From Sphingomonas koreensis (GTDB taxonomy: Bacteria; Pseudomonadota; Alphaproteobacteria; Sphingomonadales; Sphingomonadaceae), in contig RCZF01000007.1 of assembly GCA_006438735.1 (NCBI GenBank), forward strand, positions 66,675 through 130,674: DNA of 64,000 nucleotides, given 5' to 3'. The stretch's first letter is position 1; each line of letters starts with the position of its first letter. A program made the position numbers and the translations under genes. The notes under the pieces were generated by a model. The model worked only from the letters and a program-made list of their open reading frames with translations. It made no database searches and was not told where the DNA came from. Of the stretch, positions 14,911-22,900 are shown in pieces.

Positions 14911-14915
14911 GCGTG

Positions 14916-15398
14916 ATGAGCCGGGCATGGCTGCTCCCCATCGTGATCGCGGCGGTGGCAGCGCTGATGACCGCGATCGTCGGCGCCACCATCACCGAGA
15001 TCGGGCCGTGGTATCACAGCCTGATCCAACCGCGCTGGGCGCCGCCCTACGCGGCCTACGGCGTCGCCTGGACGGCGATCTACGCCTTCACCGCGATCGC
15101 CGCCGTCACGGGTTGGCGAGCGATGCCGCATACCGCGGAGGCCGATTGGCTGATCGGCCTATTTGCGCTCAACGGTTTCCTCAACATCTTGTGGAGCTTG
15201 TTGTTCTTCCGCCTTCACCGGCCAGATTGGGCGGTAATAGAGGTGATCGCCCTTTGGCTGTCGGTGGCCTTGTTGCTGGTGATCATCTGGCGCCGATCGA
15301 TCCCGGGCGCGCTCTTGTTGCTGCCCTATCTCTGTTGGGTGACGTTTGCGGGCTATCTCAACATGACGATCGTTCATCTGAACGGACCGTTCGCCTGA
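14916..15398 (+). CDS. tspO: TspO/MBR family tryptophan-rich sensory protein
   Basis: The protein has 160 residues and five predicted membrane helices, with the family signatures PWYHSLIQPRWAPPYAAYGVAWT, ALNGFLNILWSLLFF and LPYLCWVTFAGYLN. Known family role: porphyrin-binding outer-membrane or membrane sensor; in Rhodobacter sphaeroides TspO modulates photosynthesis-gene expression through tetrapyrrole intermediates and PpsR. It starts 5 nt after bchP, so it is probably co-transcribed with it. A GTG three nt upstream is an alternative start. Confidence 0.92.
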   Translation: MSRAWLLPIVIAAVAALMTAIVGATITEIGPWYHSLIQPRWAPPYAAYGVAWTAIYAFTAIAAVTGWRAMPHTAEADWLIGLFALNGFLNILWSLLFFRLHRPDWAVIEVIALWLSVALLLVIIWRRSIPGALLLLPYLCWVTFAGYLNMTIVHLNGPFA

Positions 15399-15408
15399 TC
15401 TCCGCCCG

Positions 15409-15657
15409 ATGACCTGGCTGTTCGCCACCGGCCATGCCGTCGATGTCGTGCTGGCGGTGCTGCTGGTCGAATTTATCTGGCTCACCGCAAAGGGCGGCTG
15501 GCGCGTCAGTGACGCGCTCTTCCGGGTGCTGCCCGGGGCGCTGATGCTCGTCGCGTTGCGCGGGGCGCTGATCGGACTGGATTGGCGCTGGATCGCGCTG
15601 CCGCTGGCGCTGTCTTTCCCCGCGCATATCGCCGATCTGGCGCGGCGCGGCCGCTGA
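15409..15657 (+). CDS. Small hydrophobic membrane protein, unknown function
   Basis: This 82-residue protein has three hydrophobic stretches (about 7-25, 37-52 and 58-75) and a basic end (ARRGR). It follows tspO after 10 nt and precedes a strong terminator, so it is the last gene of the bchG operon. I do not recognise a family. A role at the photosynthetic membrane is suggested only by position. Confidence 0.7.
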   Translation: MTWLFATGHAVDVVLAVLLVEFIWLTAKGGWRVSDALFRVLPGALMLVALRGALIGLDWRWIALPLALSFPAHIADLARRGR

Positions 15658-15663
15658 GGTAAG

Positions 15664-15692
15664 GCCCCGGGCGCGGTGGCCCGGGGCGTTTT
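15664..15692 (+). terminator. Rho-independent terminator of the bchG-tspO operon
   Basis: An 8-bp GC stem (GCCCCGGG at 15664-15671 and CCCGGGGC at 15680-15687) is followed by GTTTT. It lies 7 nt after the small membrane protein and 4 nt before the convergent cytochrome gene end. Confidence 0.85.
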
Positions 15693-15695
15693 GGC

Positions 15696-16229
15696 TCAGG
15701 AATTCTGCTTTAGATAAGCGATGACGTCCGCGCGCTTCTGCGGATCGGGGAAGCCGACGAATGTCATCTTGGTGCCCGGCACCACGCGCTGCGGGTTCTC
15801 GAGATACTGGAACAACTTTTCGGGCGTCCAGGTGATGCCGCTATTCTTGTTGGCGTCCGAATAGCTGTACCCCGGGATGATCCCTGCCTTGCGACCGACC
15901 ACGCCGTGGAGCGACGGGCCGATCTTGTTCACGCCGGCATCGATCGAGTGGCAGGTCGTGCAGGTGATGAAATCGGTTTTGCCGGCGGCGGCGTCACCCG
16001 TGTAGGACGCATATTTCACGCCGCTGATGGTGTCGGTGTTGTCGGCAGCGGGTGCAGGTGCCGCAGCAGGTGTGGTGGCGGCGGGGGCAGCAGCAGCCGC
16101 CGCGTCATTGGCCGCGTCCTGGGCAGCCGTTGAGGCCGTTTGATCGTCCGCGCTGGGCTTTTTGGAACAGGCCGTCAGGGCCAGCGCCGAAATGGCGATT
16201 CCAAATGCTATCGTTCCGCCACGTATCAT
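15696..16229 (-). CDS. Lipoprotein class I cytochrome c
   Basis: The 177-residue protein has a lipoprotein signal (ALALTAC, Cys21 as the lipidated residue), an Ala/Pro/Asp-rich flexible linker (about 28-65) and a single cytochrome c domain with the haem site C90-T-T-C93-H94 and the likely Met ligand M155 (PGTKMTFVGF). Such membrane-tethered mono-haem cytochromes can shuttle electrons between the bc1 complex and a reaction centre or oxidase. Start 16229 has GAGGAG upstream; the longer open frame adds a non-signal extension. It sits beside the photosynthesis cluster with a TGT-N12-ACA sequence 68 nt upstream, so a photosynthetic role is plausible but unproven. Confidence 0.88.
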   Translation of the reverse strand: MIRGGTIAFGIAISALALTACSKKPSADDQTASTAAQDAANDAAAAAAPAATTPAAAPAPAADNTDTISGVKYASYTGDAAAGKTDFITCTTCHSIDAGVNKIGPSLHGVVGRKAGIIPGYSYSDANKNSGITWTPEKLFQYLENPQRVVPGTKMTFVGFPDPQKRADVIAYLKQNS

Positions 16230-16548
16230 ATTTCCGCTCCTCTTTATCGATTGGTCGACCTCGAGATACGCCCTACCGACACGATTCGATCTGCCGTGTC
16301 CAAATTTCTTTACAGGGGAAGGAACGTCCAGGAAATCGCTTTGTTGCGCGACCGCCGGCATCTCGGTCCACGGGTCGGCATCTTCACCCGCGATATATAT
16401 CGACGGGATAGGGTGTCTGGCGGCCGCTTGGTTGCCCTCTGACGTTCCAACGAAGCGATAGTAGGCCTCCGACGCGTTGAATCTCGGTCATTTGGCCCTT
16501 TCCACCGACGCCGCAAACCGACATCACAGCAAGGCATCATGAAAGGGC
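16230..16548. other. Intergenic region between cytochrome c and ATP-grasp genes
   Basis: This 319-nt divergent control region holds the candidate PpsR box at 16297-16314. No open frame here looks coding. I see no clear -35/-10 pair for the ATP-grasp gene. Confidence 0.6.
16297..16314 (-). promoter_or_regulatory. Possible PpsR box upstream of the cytochrome c gene
   Basis: The sequence TGTCCAAATTTCTTTACA matches TGT-N12-ACA exactly, but its inner positions (CAA..TTG in the bchF and bchG sites) fit less well. It lies 68 nt upstream of the cytochrome start. Weak evidence. Confidence 0.35.
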
Positions 16549-17475
16549 ATGCGCGTGGCCGAGCTTGGCTTGCTTTACGAACATCCACAGTGGCTGGCGC
16601 CGCTGTTTGCCGAGCTCGACCGGCGCGGCCTCGATTATCGCGCGCTGCATGCCGATGGCCATGGTTTCGATCCTGCCGATCGGTCGTCCCCCGCGCCGCT
16701 GGTGTTCAATCGCATTGCGATGTCCAGCTTCCTGCGCGAGCCCGATCACCCGATCTTCTACGCCCAGGCGGTGATGGCGCATTGGGCCGATGCCGGCGCG
16801 CGGATCATCAATGGCGCGGGCGTGCTGGCGATCGACGCCTCGAAAGCGCGTCAGCTGTCGCTGATCGCTGGCCTCGGCTACGCGATCCCGAAGACGCGGG
16901 TGGTCCACCGCAAGGCGGACATCGCCGCGGCCGCCGAGGCGCTGGCGTTTCCGGTCATCGTAAAGGCCAATATCGGCGGCTCGGGCGCGGGCATCATTCG
17001 CTATGATAGCCTCGCCCAGCTGCGCGATATGGCCGCGGAGGGCATGCTGCCCGACAGCATCGATCGGGTGTGGCTGGTGCAGGAGTATGTCCCCGCCCGC
17101 GGTGGCCGTATTACGCGGCTGGAGACGATGGCGGGGCGCTTCCTCTACGCCATCGACGTCGATGGCGGCGGCGGCTTCGATCTCTGCCCGGCCGACGTCT
17201 GTCTCGCCGCGCCCGGCAAGCAGGCCATAACGATCGTCCGCGCCGATCCCTCGCCGGCGCTGATCGAGGCGGCCGAGCGCATTGCGGCCGCCGCCGGGCT
17301 CGACATCGGCGGGATCGAGGTGATGATCGACGATCGCGACGGCACGCCGCGATTCTACGACATCAACGCGTTTTCGAATTTCGTCGCCAATCCCCTCGAC
17401 GTGCTCGGCTGGGATCCGCATGAGAAATTGGTCGATTGGCTCGAGACGATGATGATGGAAAAGGTGACGGCATGA
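16549..17475 (+). CDS. RimK-like ATP-grasp ligase, substrate unknown
   Basis: The 308-residue protein has an ATP-grasp fold of the RimK/glutathione-synthetase type: an N-terminal pre-ATP-grasp region, a VVHRKAD..FPVIVKANIGGSGAGI lysine and glycine loop (about residues 113-150), and the metal-binding end IGGIEVMIDDRDGTPRFYDINAFSNF with the Asp/Asn pair of the family. Such enzymes join a carboxylate to an amine with ATP. Its stop overlaps the start of a luciferase-like monooxygenase, so the two should act together. There is no peptide precursor gene nearby that would name the product. Function beyond the fold is not known to me. Confidence 0.85.
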   Translation: MRVAELGLLYEHPQWLAPLFAELDRRGLDYRALHADGHGFDPADRSSPAPLVFNRIAMSSFLREPDHPIFYAQAVMAHWADAGARIINGAGVLAIDASKARQLSLIAGLGYAIPKTRVVHRKADIAAAAEALAFPVIVKANIGGSGAGIIRYDSLAQLRDMAAEGMLPDSIDRVWLVQEYVPARGGRITRLETMAGRFLYAIDVDGGGGFDLCPADVCLAAPGKQAITIVRADPSPALIEAAERIAAAAGLDIGGIEVMIDDRDGTPRFYDINAFSNFVANPLDVLGWDPHEKLVDWLETMMMEKVTA

Positions 17476-18512
17476 GATACGGCTATTGGATGCCGGTATT
17501 CGGCGGCTGGCTGCGCAACGTGCCCGATGAGGGGATGGAGGCGAGCTGGGATTACGTCCGACGTCTGGCGGTCCGCGCGGAACAGATCGGCTACGATCTC
17601 ACGCTGATCGCCGAGCTGAACCTCAACGACATCAAGGGAACCGAAGCGCCCGCACTCGATGCCTGGTCGACGGCGGCGGCGATCGCCGCGGTGACCACGA
17701 CGCAGGAGCTGATGGTCGCGGTCCGCCCCAATTTCCATCAGCCGGCATTGTTCGCCAAGGCGGCGGCGAATATCGATCGCATCTCGGGCGGGCGGCTGTC
17801 GCTCAACGTCGTCTCATCGTGGTGGGCCGACGAGGCGCGGCAATACGGGCTGCAATTCGATCAGCATGACGATCGTTACGCGCGCACCGGCGAATGGCTG
17901 GAGGTGGTGACAGGGCTGTGGCGCGAGCAGCGGTTCGATTTCGACGGTCGCTTCTATCGCACCGAAGGCGCGATCTGCGCGCCCAAGCCGCTGCGATCGC
18001 CGCTGCTCTATGCCGGCGGCGAGAGCGATGCTGCCAAGACGCTGATCGCCGGCCAGTGCGACGCCTATGTGATGCACGGCGATCCGGTCACGGCGATCGC
18101 GCCCAAGATCGCCGACATGCAGGCGCGCCGGGCTACAGCCGGCGGCGCGCCGATGACCTTCGGCATGGCGGCCTATGCGATCGTGCGCGACAGCGAGGCC
18201 GAGGCGCAGCGTGAGCTGGCACGCATCCTCGAGGTCACGGAACTGCCCTCGGGGTACGCCAATTTCGATCAATGGCTTTCGGGCACGCAGCTCGAGCGCG
18301 AAACCAAGATCCAGGAATATGCCGTGTCCAACCGGGGCCTGCGGCCCAATCTGGTCGGCACGCCGGAGCAGGTGCGCGAAAGAATCGCCGAATATGAGGC
18401 AGCCGGGCTCGATCTGCTGTTGCTGCAGATGAGCCCGCAGGCGGAAGAAATGGAGCGCTTCGCCGCGCAGGTGATCGGCCATGCCGATGCCCGGGCGCCA
18501 GAGCCCGCCTGA
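17472..18512 (+). CDS. LLM-class FMN-dependent monooxygenase
   Basis: The 346-residue TIM-barrel flavoenzyme belongs to the bacterial-luciferase/alkanesulfonate monooxygenase family. Visible family blocks are GYDLTLIAE near residue 40, VRPNFHQPALFAKAAANIDRISGGRLSLNVVSSWW (about 80-115) and the C-terminal GTPEQVRERIAEYEAAGLDLLLLQ. These use reduced flavin and O2. It starts by ATGA overlap with the ATP-grasp gene, forming a two-gene operon. No flavin reductase is nearby. The substrate cannot be read from the sequence. Confidence 0.88.
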   Translation: MRYGYWMPVFGGWLRNVPDEGMEASWDYVRRLAVRAEQIGYDLTLIAELNLNDIKGTEAPALDAWSTAAAIAAVTTTQELMVAVRPNFHQPALFAKAAANIDRISGGRLSLNVVSSWWADEARQYGLQFDQHDDRYARTGEWLEVVTGLWREQRFDFDGRFYRTEGAICAPKPLRSPLLYAGGESDAAKTLIAGQCDAYVMHGDPVTAIAPKIADMQARRATAGGAPMTFGMAAYAIVRDSEAEAQRELARILEVTELPSGYANFDQWLSGTQLERETKIQEYAVSNRGLRPNLVGTPEQVRERIAEYEAAGLDLLLLQMSPQAEEMERFAAQVIGHADARAPEPA

Positions 18513-18605
18513 TCGGCCGCGACGCCATCGTCGCCACACTCATCGACCAGCGCTGCTTGACGGATTGACTCCGATCGAGCGCCGCGAGCGGGCTCGGCAA
18601 GGACG

Positions 18606-19616
18606 CTACTGGCCCAAGATGCGGCGGTACAACACCAGATAGGCGTCGGCCATGCGATCGACCGTGAAGCGATCGGCCACCGCCCGGCGCACTGCCGCCC
18701 GATCGATCTCGTCGATCCGGTCGATCGCGGCGACCGCCTGTGCCGGCGTATCGACCAGAAAACCGGTGACGCCGTGCTCGATCAATTCGGGCATCGAGCC
18801 GCGGCGCGTTGCGATCACCGGCGTGCCGCACGCCATCGCCTCGATCACCGACAGCCCGAACGGCTCGTTGAAATTGATCAGGTGGAGCAGCGCGCGGGCA
18901 GTGCCGAGCGCGCGCACGCGGGCGTCTCCCGATACGACGCCGTGATAACTCACCGAAACGCCGTCATTGGCCGGCGCCACCTCGTGGTCGTAATATCCGG
19001 TGTCCTGGATGATGCCGAACAGGTGCAGGTGCCGACCGCTGCGCCGCGCCGCGGCGATGGCTTCGGCCGCGCCCTTGTCGGGATGGATGCGACCGAAGAA
19101 AAGCAGGTCTTCGCTGCCGGCGGCGTTGAAGGCGAACGCGTCGATCGAGATGCCGTGGTGGATCGTCGCCGCATAGCGCAGCTCGGGATGGCGGTCGGCC
19201 GCGCTGATCGCGACGTAATGGACGACATCCTGATACGGCGCATACATCGGCAAGATGCGCTCTGACGAGAAGCCGTGGATGGTGGTGACGATCGGCGTCT
19301 CGGTCAGCCGCGCAAAGGCATGGGCGGGGAAATCCGCTTGGTTGTGGATGAGATCGAAGCTGCCGGCGCGTTCGAACAGATGCGCCAGATGGCGAAATTC
19401 CCACACTTTGGCATCGATCGAGGGATCCTCGGAATAAGGCGCGGGGACGACGCCGTCGAGCGTTGCCGCGGTGACGCTGTCGAGCGTCGCGAACAAGGTC
19501 ACGTCGACGCCGCGCGCCACCAGCGCCTCGGTCAGCAGGCTGGTGACGAGCTCCCACGGGCCATAGTGGCGCGGCGGCGTGCGCCAGGAAATCGGTGCGA
19601 GCATCGCAATCCGCAT
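18606..19616 (-). CDS. GT4-family glycosyltransferase
   Basis: The 336-residue protein has a GT-B fold: an N-terminal acceptor domain (MRIAMLAPISWRTPPRHYGPWELV) and a C-terminal nucleotide-sugar domain with FFGRIHPDKG and the E-x7-E motif EPFGLSVIEAMACGTPVIA. The retaining enzyme would use a nucleotide-activated sugar. It is the last gene of a GH130-GH13-GT4 operon, with its ATG overlapping the GH13 stop (TGATG-type, one shared base). The acceptor is unknown; the neighbours suggest an oligosaccharide. Confidence 0.85.
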   Translation of the reverse strand: MRIAMLAPISWRTPPRHYGPWELVTSLLTEALVARGVDVTLFATLDSVTAATLDGVVPAPYSEDPSIDAKVWEFRHLAHLFERAGSFDLIHNQADFPAHAFARLTETPIVTTIHGFSSERILPMYAPYQDVVHYVAISAADRHPELRYAATIHHGISIDAFAFNAAGSEDLLFFGRIHPDKGAAEAIAAARRSGRHLHLFGIIQDTGYYDHEVAPANDGVSVSYHGVVSGDARVRALGTARALLHLINFNEPFGLSVIEAMACGTPVIATRRGSMPELIEHGVTGFLVDTPAQAVAAIDRIDEIDRAAVRRAVADRFTVDRMADAYLVLYRRILGQ

Positions 19617-21220
19617 CAGCGGGTCTCCGTCATTCGCATCACCAGTCCTTGGTTCGGGGCCAGCACGCCGGTGATCGGTCTTGCCGGCAGCGTCGAGGCG
19701 AGCACGGCGCCCAAGTCCGTCCCCTCGATCCTCGGCAGCGGGCGTTCGCGATCGGACAGGTTCAGCGCGATCAGCAGCCGCTCGTCGCCATGTCGGCGCT
19801 CGTAGGCAAGCACATGGTCGTCGCCATCGATCAGCGTGATGTCGCCGATTGACAGGGCGTCATGCGCCTGCCGCAACGACAGCAGCGATCGATAGAGGCT
19901 CAGCATCGAGCGCCCGTCGCCCTGTTCCGCAGCAACGTTTCGCGTCGGCCAATCGGCGTTGAGCGGCAACCACGGCTCGGCAGTGCTGAAGCCGGCGAAC
20001 GCGGCGTCGCTCCACGGCATCGGCGTGCGCGATCGATCGCGGCCGATCGCCAGGGTCGGCTGGCGCAGGCCCTGCGGATCGCGCACGCGGTCGGGCGGGA
20101 TCGTGACTTCGCCGATGCCGAGTTCGTCGCCCTGATACAGGGTCGGCGTGCCGCGCAAGGTGAGCAACAGCATCGCCGCGACTCGTGCCTGCAGTTCGCC
20201 GATCCGCGCGGCGATCCGCGGCGCATCGTGGCTGCCGATCACCCAATTGGGCCACCCGAAGCCAGGAAGCGACGCTTCATAATCGCGGATCACGCGCCGC
20301 AAGTGTGCGGCGTTCCAGTCGGTCTCGATCAGCTGGAAGTTGAACGGCAAATGCACCTGCGGCGCCTCTTGCGTGCCGTACCAGCGCGCATGGCGATCGT
20401 TCGGCAAAAAGATTTCGCCGATCAGCACGCGGTCGTCATAGCGATCGACGAGGCGACGAAAATCGGCCGAGATCGCGTGCGCCTCGGGCTGGTCGGTCGA
20501 ATGGCGCTGGATGAGCCGGTCGCGCTCGGTCTGCGCCGGGGTCCAATCGTGGTTGATCGGATTGTCGGGCAGGCCCTCGGCCTTGATGATGTGCCACAGC
20601 ACGTCGATGCGAAAGCCGTCGACACCGCGATCGAGCCAGAACCGCAACACCGACATCATCGCTGTGCGCACCGCCGGGTTGCGCCAGTTGAGATCGGGCT
20701 GCTGCGGCAAAAAGGCGTGTAGATAATATTGGCCGGTCGCCGCGTCCCAGGCCCAGGCCGAGCCGCCGAAATCGCTGATCCAGTTGTTCGGCGGGCCGCC
20801 GCCCGGCGCAGGGTCGGACCAGATATACCAGTCGCGCTTGGCGCTGCTGCGCGAGGTGCGGCTGTCGATGAACCACGGGTGCTGATCGGAACTGTGGTTG
20901 GGGACGAAATCGAGCACCAGCTTCAGCCCGCGGGCGTGCGCCGCGGCGAGCAACCGATCGAAGCCGGCCAGATCGCCGAACAGTGGCGCGATTTCGCAGT
21001 AATCCGCGACGTCGTAACCGAAGTCGGCCATCGGCGAGGGAAAGATCGGCGACAGCCAGATCGCGTCGACGCCGAGCGAAGCGACATAATCGAGCCGCGC
21101 TTCGATTCCGGCGAGATCGCCGATCCCGTCGCCGTCGCTATCCTGGAACGAGCGGGGATAGATCTGGTAGATCACGCCGCTTTTCCACCATGGCACCGGG
21201 GGTTGATCGGCTTGCATCAC
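19616..21220 (-). CDS. GH13 alpha-glucosidase (oligo-1,6-glucosidase-like)
   Basis: The 534-residue cytoplasmic protein has no signal peptide and an intact GH13 active site: nucleophile Asp206 (GFRIDVLW), acid/base Glu269 (LIGEIF) and the third acid Asp332 (GSHDAPR). GVIYQIYPRSFQDSDGDGIGDLAGI at the N-terminus is typical of the GH13 alpha-glucosidase/oligo-1,6-glucosidase branch. It would release glucose from short alpha-glucosides. It sits between GH130 (55 nt upstream) and the GT4 gene (overlapping). Trehalose or sucrose-type substrates cannot be excluded. Confidence 0.9.
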   Translation of the reverse strand: MMQADQPPVPWWKSGVIYQIYPRSFQDSDGDGIGDLAGIEARLDYVASLGVDAIWLSPIFPSPMADFGYDVADYCEIAPLFGDLAGFDRLLAAAHARGLKLVLDFVPNHSSDQHPWFIDSRTSRSSAKRDWYIWSDPAPGGGPPNNWISDFGGSAWAWDAATGQYYLHAFLPQQPDLNWRNPAVRTAMMSVLRFWLDRGVDGFRIDVLWHIIKAEGLPDNPINHDWTPAQTERDRLIQRHSTDQPEAHAISADFRRLVDRYDDRVLIGEIFLPNDRHARWYGTQEAPQVHLPFNFQLIETDWNAAHLRRVIRDYEASLPGFGWPNWVIGSHDAPRIAARIGELQARVAAMLLLTLRGTPTLYQGDELGIGEVTIPPDRVRDPQGLRQPTLAIGRDRSRTPMPWSDAAFAGFSTAEPWLPLNADWPTRNVAAEQGDGRSMLSLYRSLLSLRQAHDALSIGDITLIDGDDHVLAYERRHGDERLLIALNLSDRERPLPRIEGTDLGAVLASTLPARPITGVLAPNQGLVMRMTETR

Positions 21221-21275
21221 CCCGGCCTAGCGCAGCTATCCGGTGGGGGACAGCGCACAGCGACCGTCACTGACC

Positions 21276-22565
21276 TCATTCCATGACGCTGAGCAGATTA
21301 TCGACCGATGCCGTCGCGAACGCGGTGAAGCTGTCGGCGACGGCATAGGGCAGCAGCATCGTTCGGCCGTGGACGAGCGCGCCACAGCTGTAGACGACGT
21401 TGGGCACGTAACCGTCGCGCTCGTGCGGGCTTGGCGCGAGCACCGGGCGCGGCGTGCGCGCGAGCACTTTGGACGGATCGTCCTTGTCGAGCAGGCAGGC
21501 GCCGATGCAATAATTGCGCACCGTGCCGACGCCGTGGGTCATCACCAGCCAGCCTTCGTCGATCTCGATCGGCGATCCGCAATTGCCCACCTGCACGAAC
21601 TCCCAGGGATAGCGCGGGGTGATCAGCTTGGCGCCGCCTTCCCAGTGCAGAATGTCGTCGGAATAGTGCAGCCAGATGTTCTTGCTGTCCTTGCGACCGA
21701 GCATCGCATAGCGGCCGCCGATCCGCCGCGGGAACAGCGCCATGCCCTTGCCGCTCGATGCCTCGCCGGTCAGCTTGCGCATCTGGAACGATTGGAAATC
21801 GACCCCCGTCAACAGTTCCGATCGCGCCTCCGAACCGCTGAACGCGGTATAGGTGCCGTAATAGGTCGCGCTGCCGTCGTCGTCGATGAAGCGGACGAGG
21901 CGCATATCCTCGACCCCCTGGCGCTGGCTCGGCAGGGTCGGGAAGATCACGGTTTCGGAAACGTCGCGGCTGCCATCGCACCGCAGATAGGCGACGGCAT
22001 TGTCGTCGCCTTCGGTCTTTTCGATGACCGGCGCGACCGAGATGCGGCTGGGATCATCGATCACCAGATCGCCGCCCGGCGTCCAGGTTCCGGTGCGGAA
22101 GGTGACGGACGATACATGCCCCTCGCCGATGCCGCGCAGCGACATCAGGAAGCGGATTGTCCCTTCCGGAACGCCCGACTGATCGGCCAGCGCCACGACG
22201 CTGGGATTGAACAGCGCGGCGGCCTCGTAAGCATATTCCTGGCTCAGATAGGCGCCGATCAATCGCCGCTGGTCGCTGTCGATCCGATCCGCGCCCGTGA
22301 TCCGATCGGCGATTTCGTCGAAACGGCGCATCAGCATCGCATCGACATCGCGGTGATTCTCGTCGAGCGATTCGGAGACGCCCTCGAACTGCCGCGCCAA
22401 CTCGGCCTTGTCGAGCCCAACGATCAGATCGACGACTTCCTGCGTCCGCGATGTGCCGTCATCGAAGCCATTGGGATAGCCGGGCTCGAACGGGCGGACG
22501 ACGGTGCGCGAAGGATCGGGACGAAGAACCGGATCGAGAAAGGTCAGTTTCGCGCGCTCAATCAT
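21276..22565 (-). CDS. GH130 beta-mannoside phosphorylase
   Basis: The 429-residue five-bladed beta-propeller enzyme belongs to GH130. Members phosphorolyse beta-1,4-mannosyl-glucose or manno-oligosaccharides to mannose 1-phosphate. Characteristic segments include VEDMRLVRFIDDDGSATYYGTYTAFSG and LHYSDDILHWEGG. Start 22565 has GGAG 5-9 nt upstream; the longer frame up to 22694 lacks a good ribosome binding site. A palindrome TTGGAA-N5-TTCCAA lies 18-34 nt upstream. With GH26 and GH5 enzymes at 31-33 kb it points to beta-mannan use, with phosphorolysis in the cytoplasm. Confidence 0.88.
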   Translation of the reverse strand: MIERAKLTFLDPVLRPDPSRTVVRPFEPGYPNGFDDGTSRTQEVVDLIVGLDKAELARQFEGVSESLDENHRDVDAMLMRRFDEIADRITGADRIDSDQRRLIGAYLSQEYAYEAAALFNPSVVALADQSGVPEGTIRFLMSLRGIGEGHVSSVTFRTGTWTPGGDLVIDDPSRISVAPVIEKTEGDDNAVAYLRCDGSRDVSETVIFPTLPSQRQGVEDMRLVRFIDDDGSATYYGTYTAFSGSEARSELLTGVDFQSFQMRKLTGEASSGKGMALFPRRIGGRYAMLGRKDSKNIWLHYSDDILHWEGGAKLITPRYPWEFVQVGNCGSPIEIDEGWLVMTHGVGTVRNYCIGACLLDKDDPSKVLARTPRPVLAPSPHERDGYVPNVVYSCGALVHGRTMLLPYAVADSFTAFATASVDNLLSVME

Positions 22566-22900
22566 GTTGGCTCCATTTGCTGTTGGAAGGTCGTTCCAAA
22601 ACGGTGGCTCATGGCCGGCCGCCGCGGTGTCGTCTTTGTCCGCCCCAATACGTTTTCGCGCATCGATCGATGCATCAGCGCCTGCTGAAACCACGAATGT
22701 TGCCGTGACTCAACCGGCCAGAGCTGTCGCAGACGCCCTGCACTGAGGTGTCGATCCGAAACAGATCGTCGCCCAGGGTCCGCGGGTTCGGCCCGTCAGG
22801 CAGTCGGTTGACTGTCGCCAATTCAGTGAGGATTGCACACGCAATCGGCGATCACGCTAACGGCCGTCAAGCAAGTCGCGCATTCCGAAGCTCGCTCCGT
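22566..22900. other. Intergenic region upstream of GH130
   Basis: These 335 nt hold the palindrome at 22583-22599 and otherwise nothing I can name. The open frames across it look random. It separates the GH130 operon from the end of the halogenase-like operon, both on the minus strand. Confidence 0.5.
22583..22599 (-). promoter_or_regulatory. Palindromic operator candidate upstream of the GH130 gene
   Basis: TTGGAA-GGTCG-TTCCAA is a perfect 6-bp inverted repeat around a 5-nt centre, 18-34 nt upstream of the GH130 ATG. Its size and place fit a LacI-type sugar operator. No cognate regulator gene is present beside it. Confidence 0.4.
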
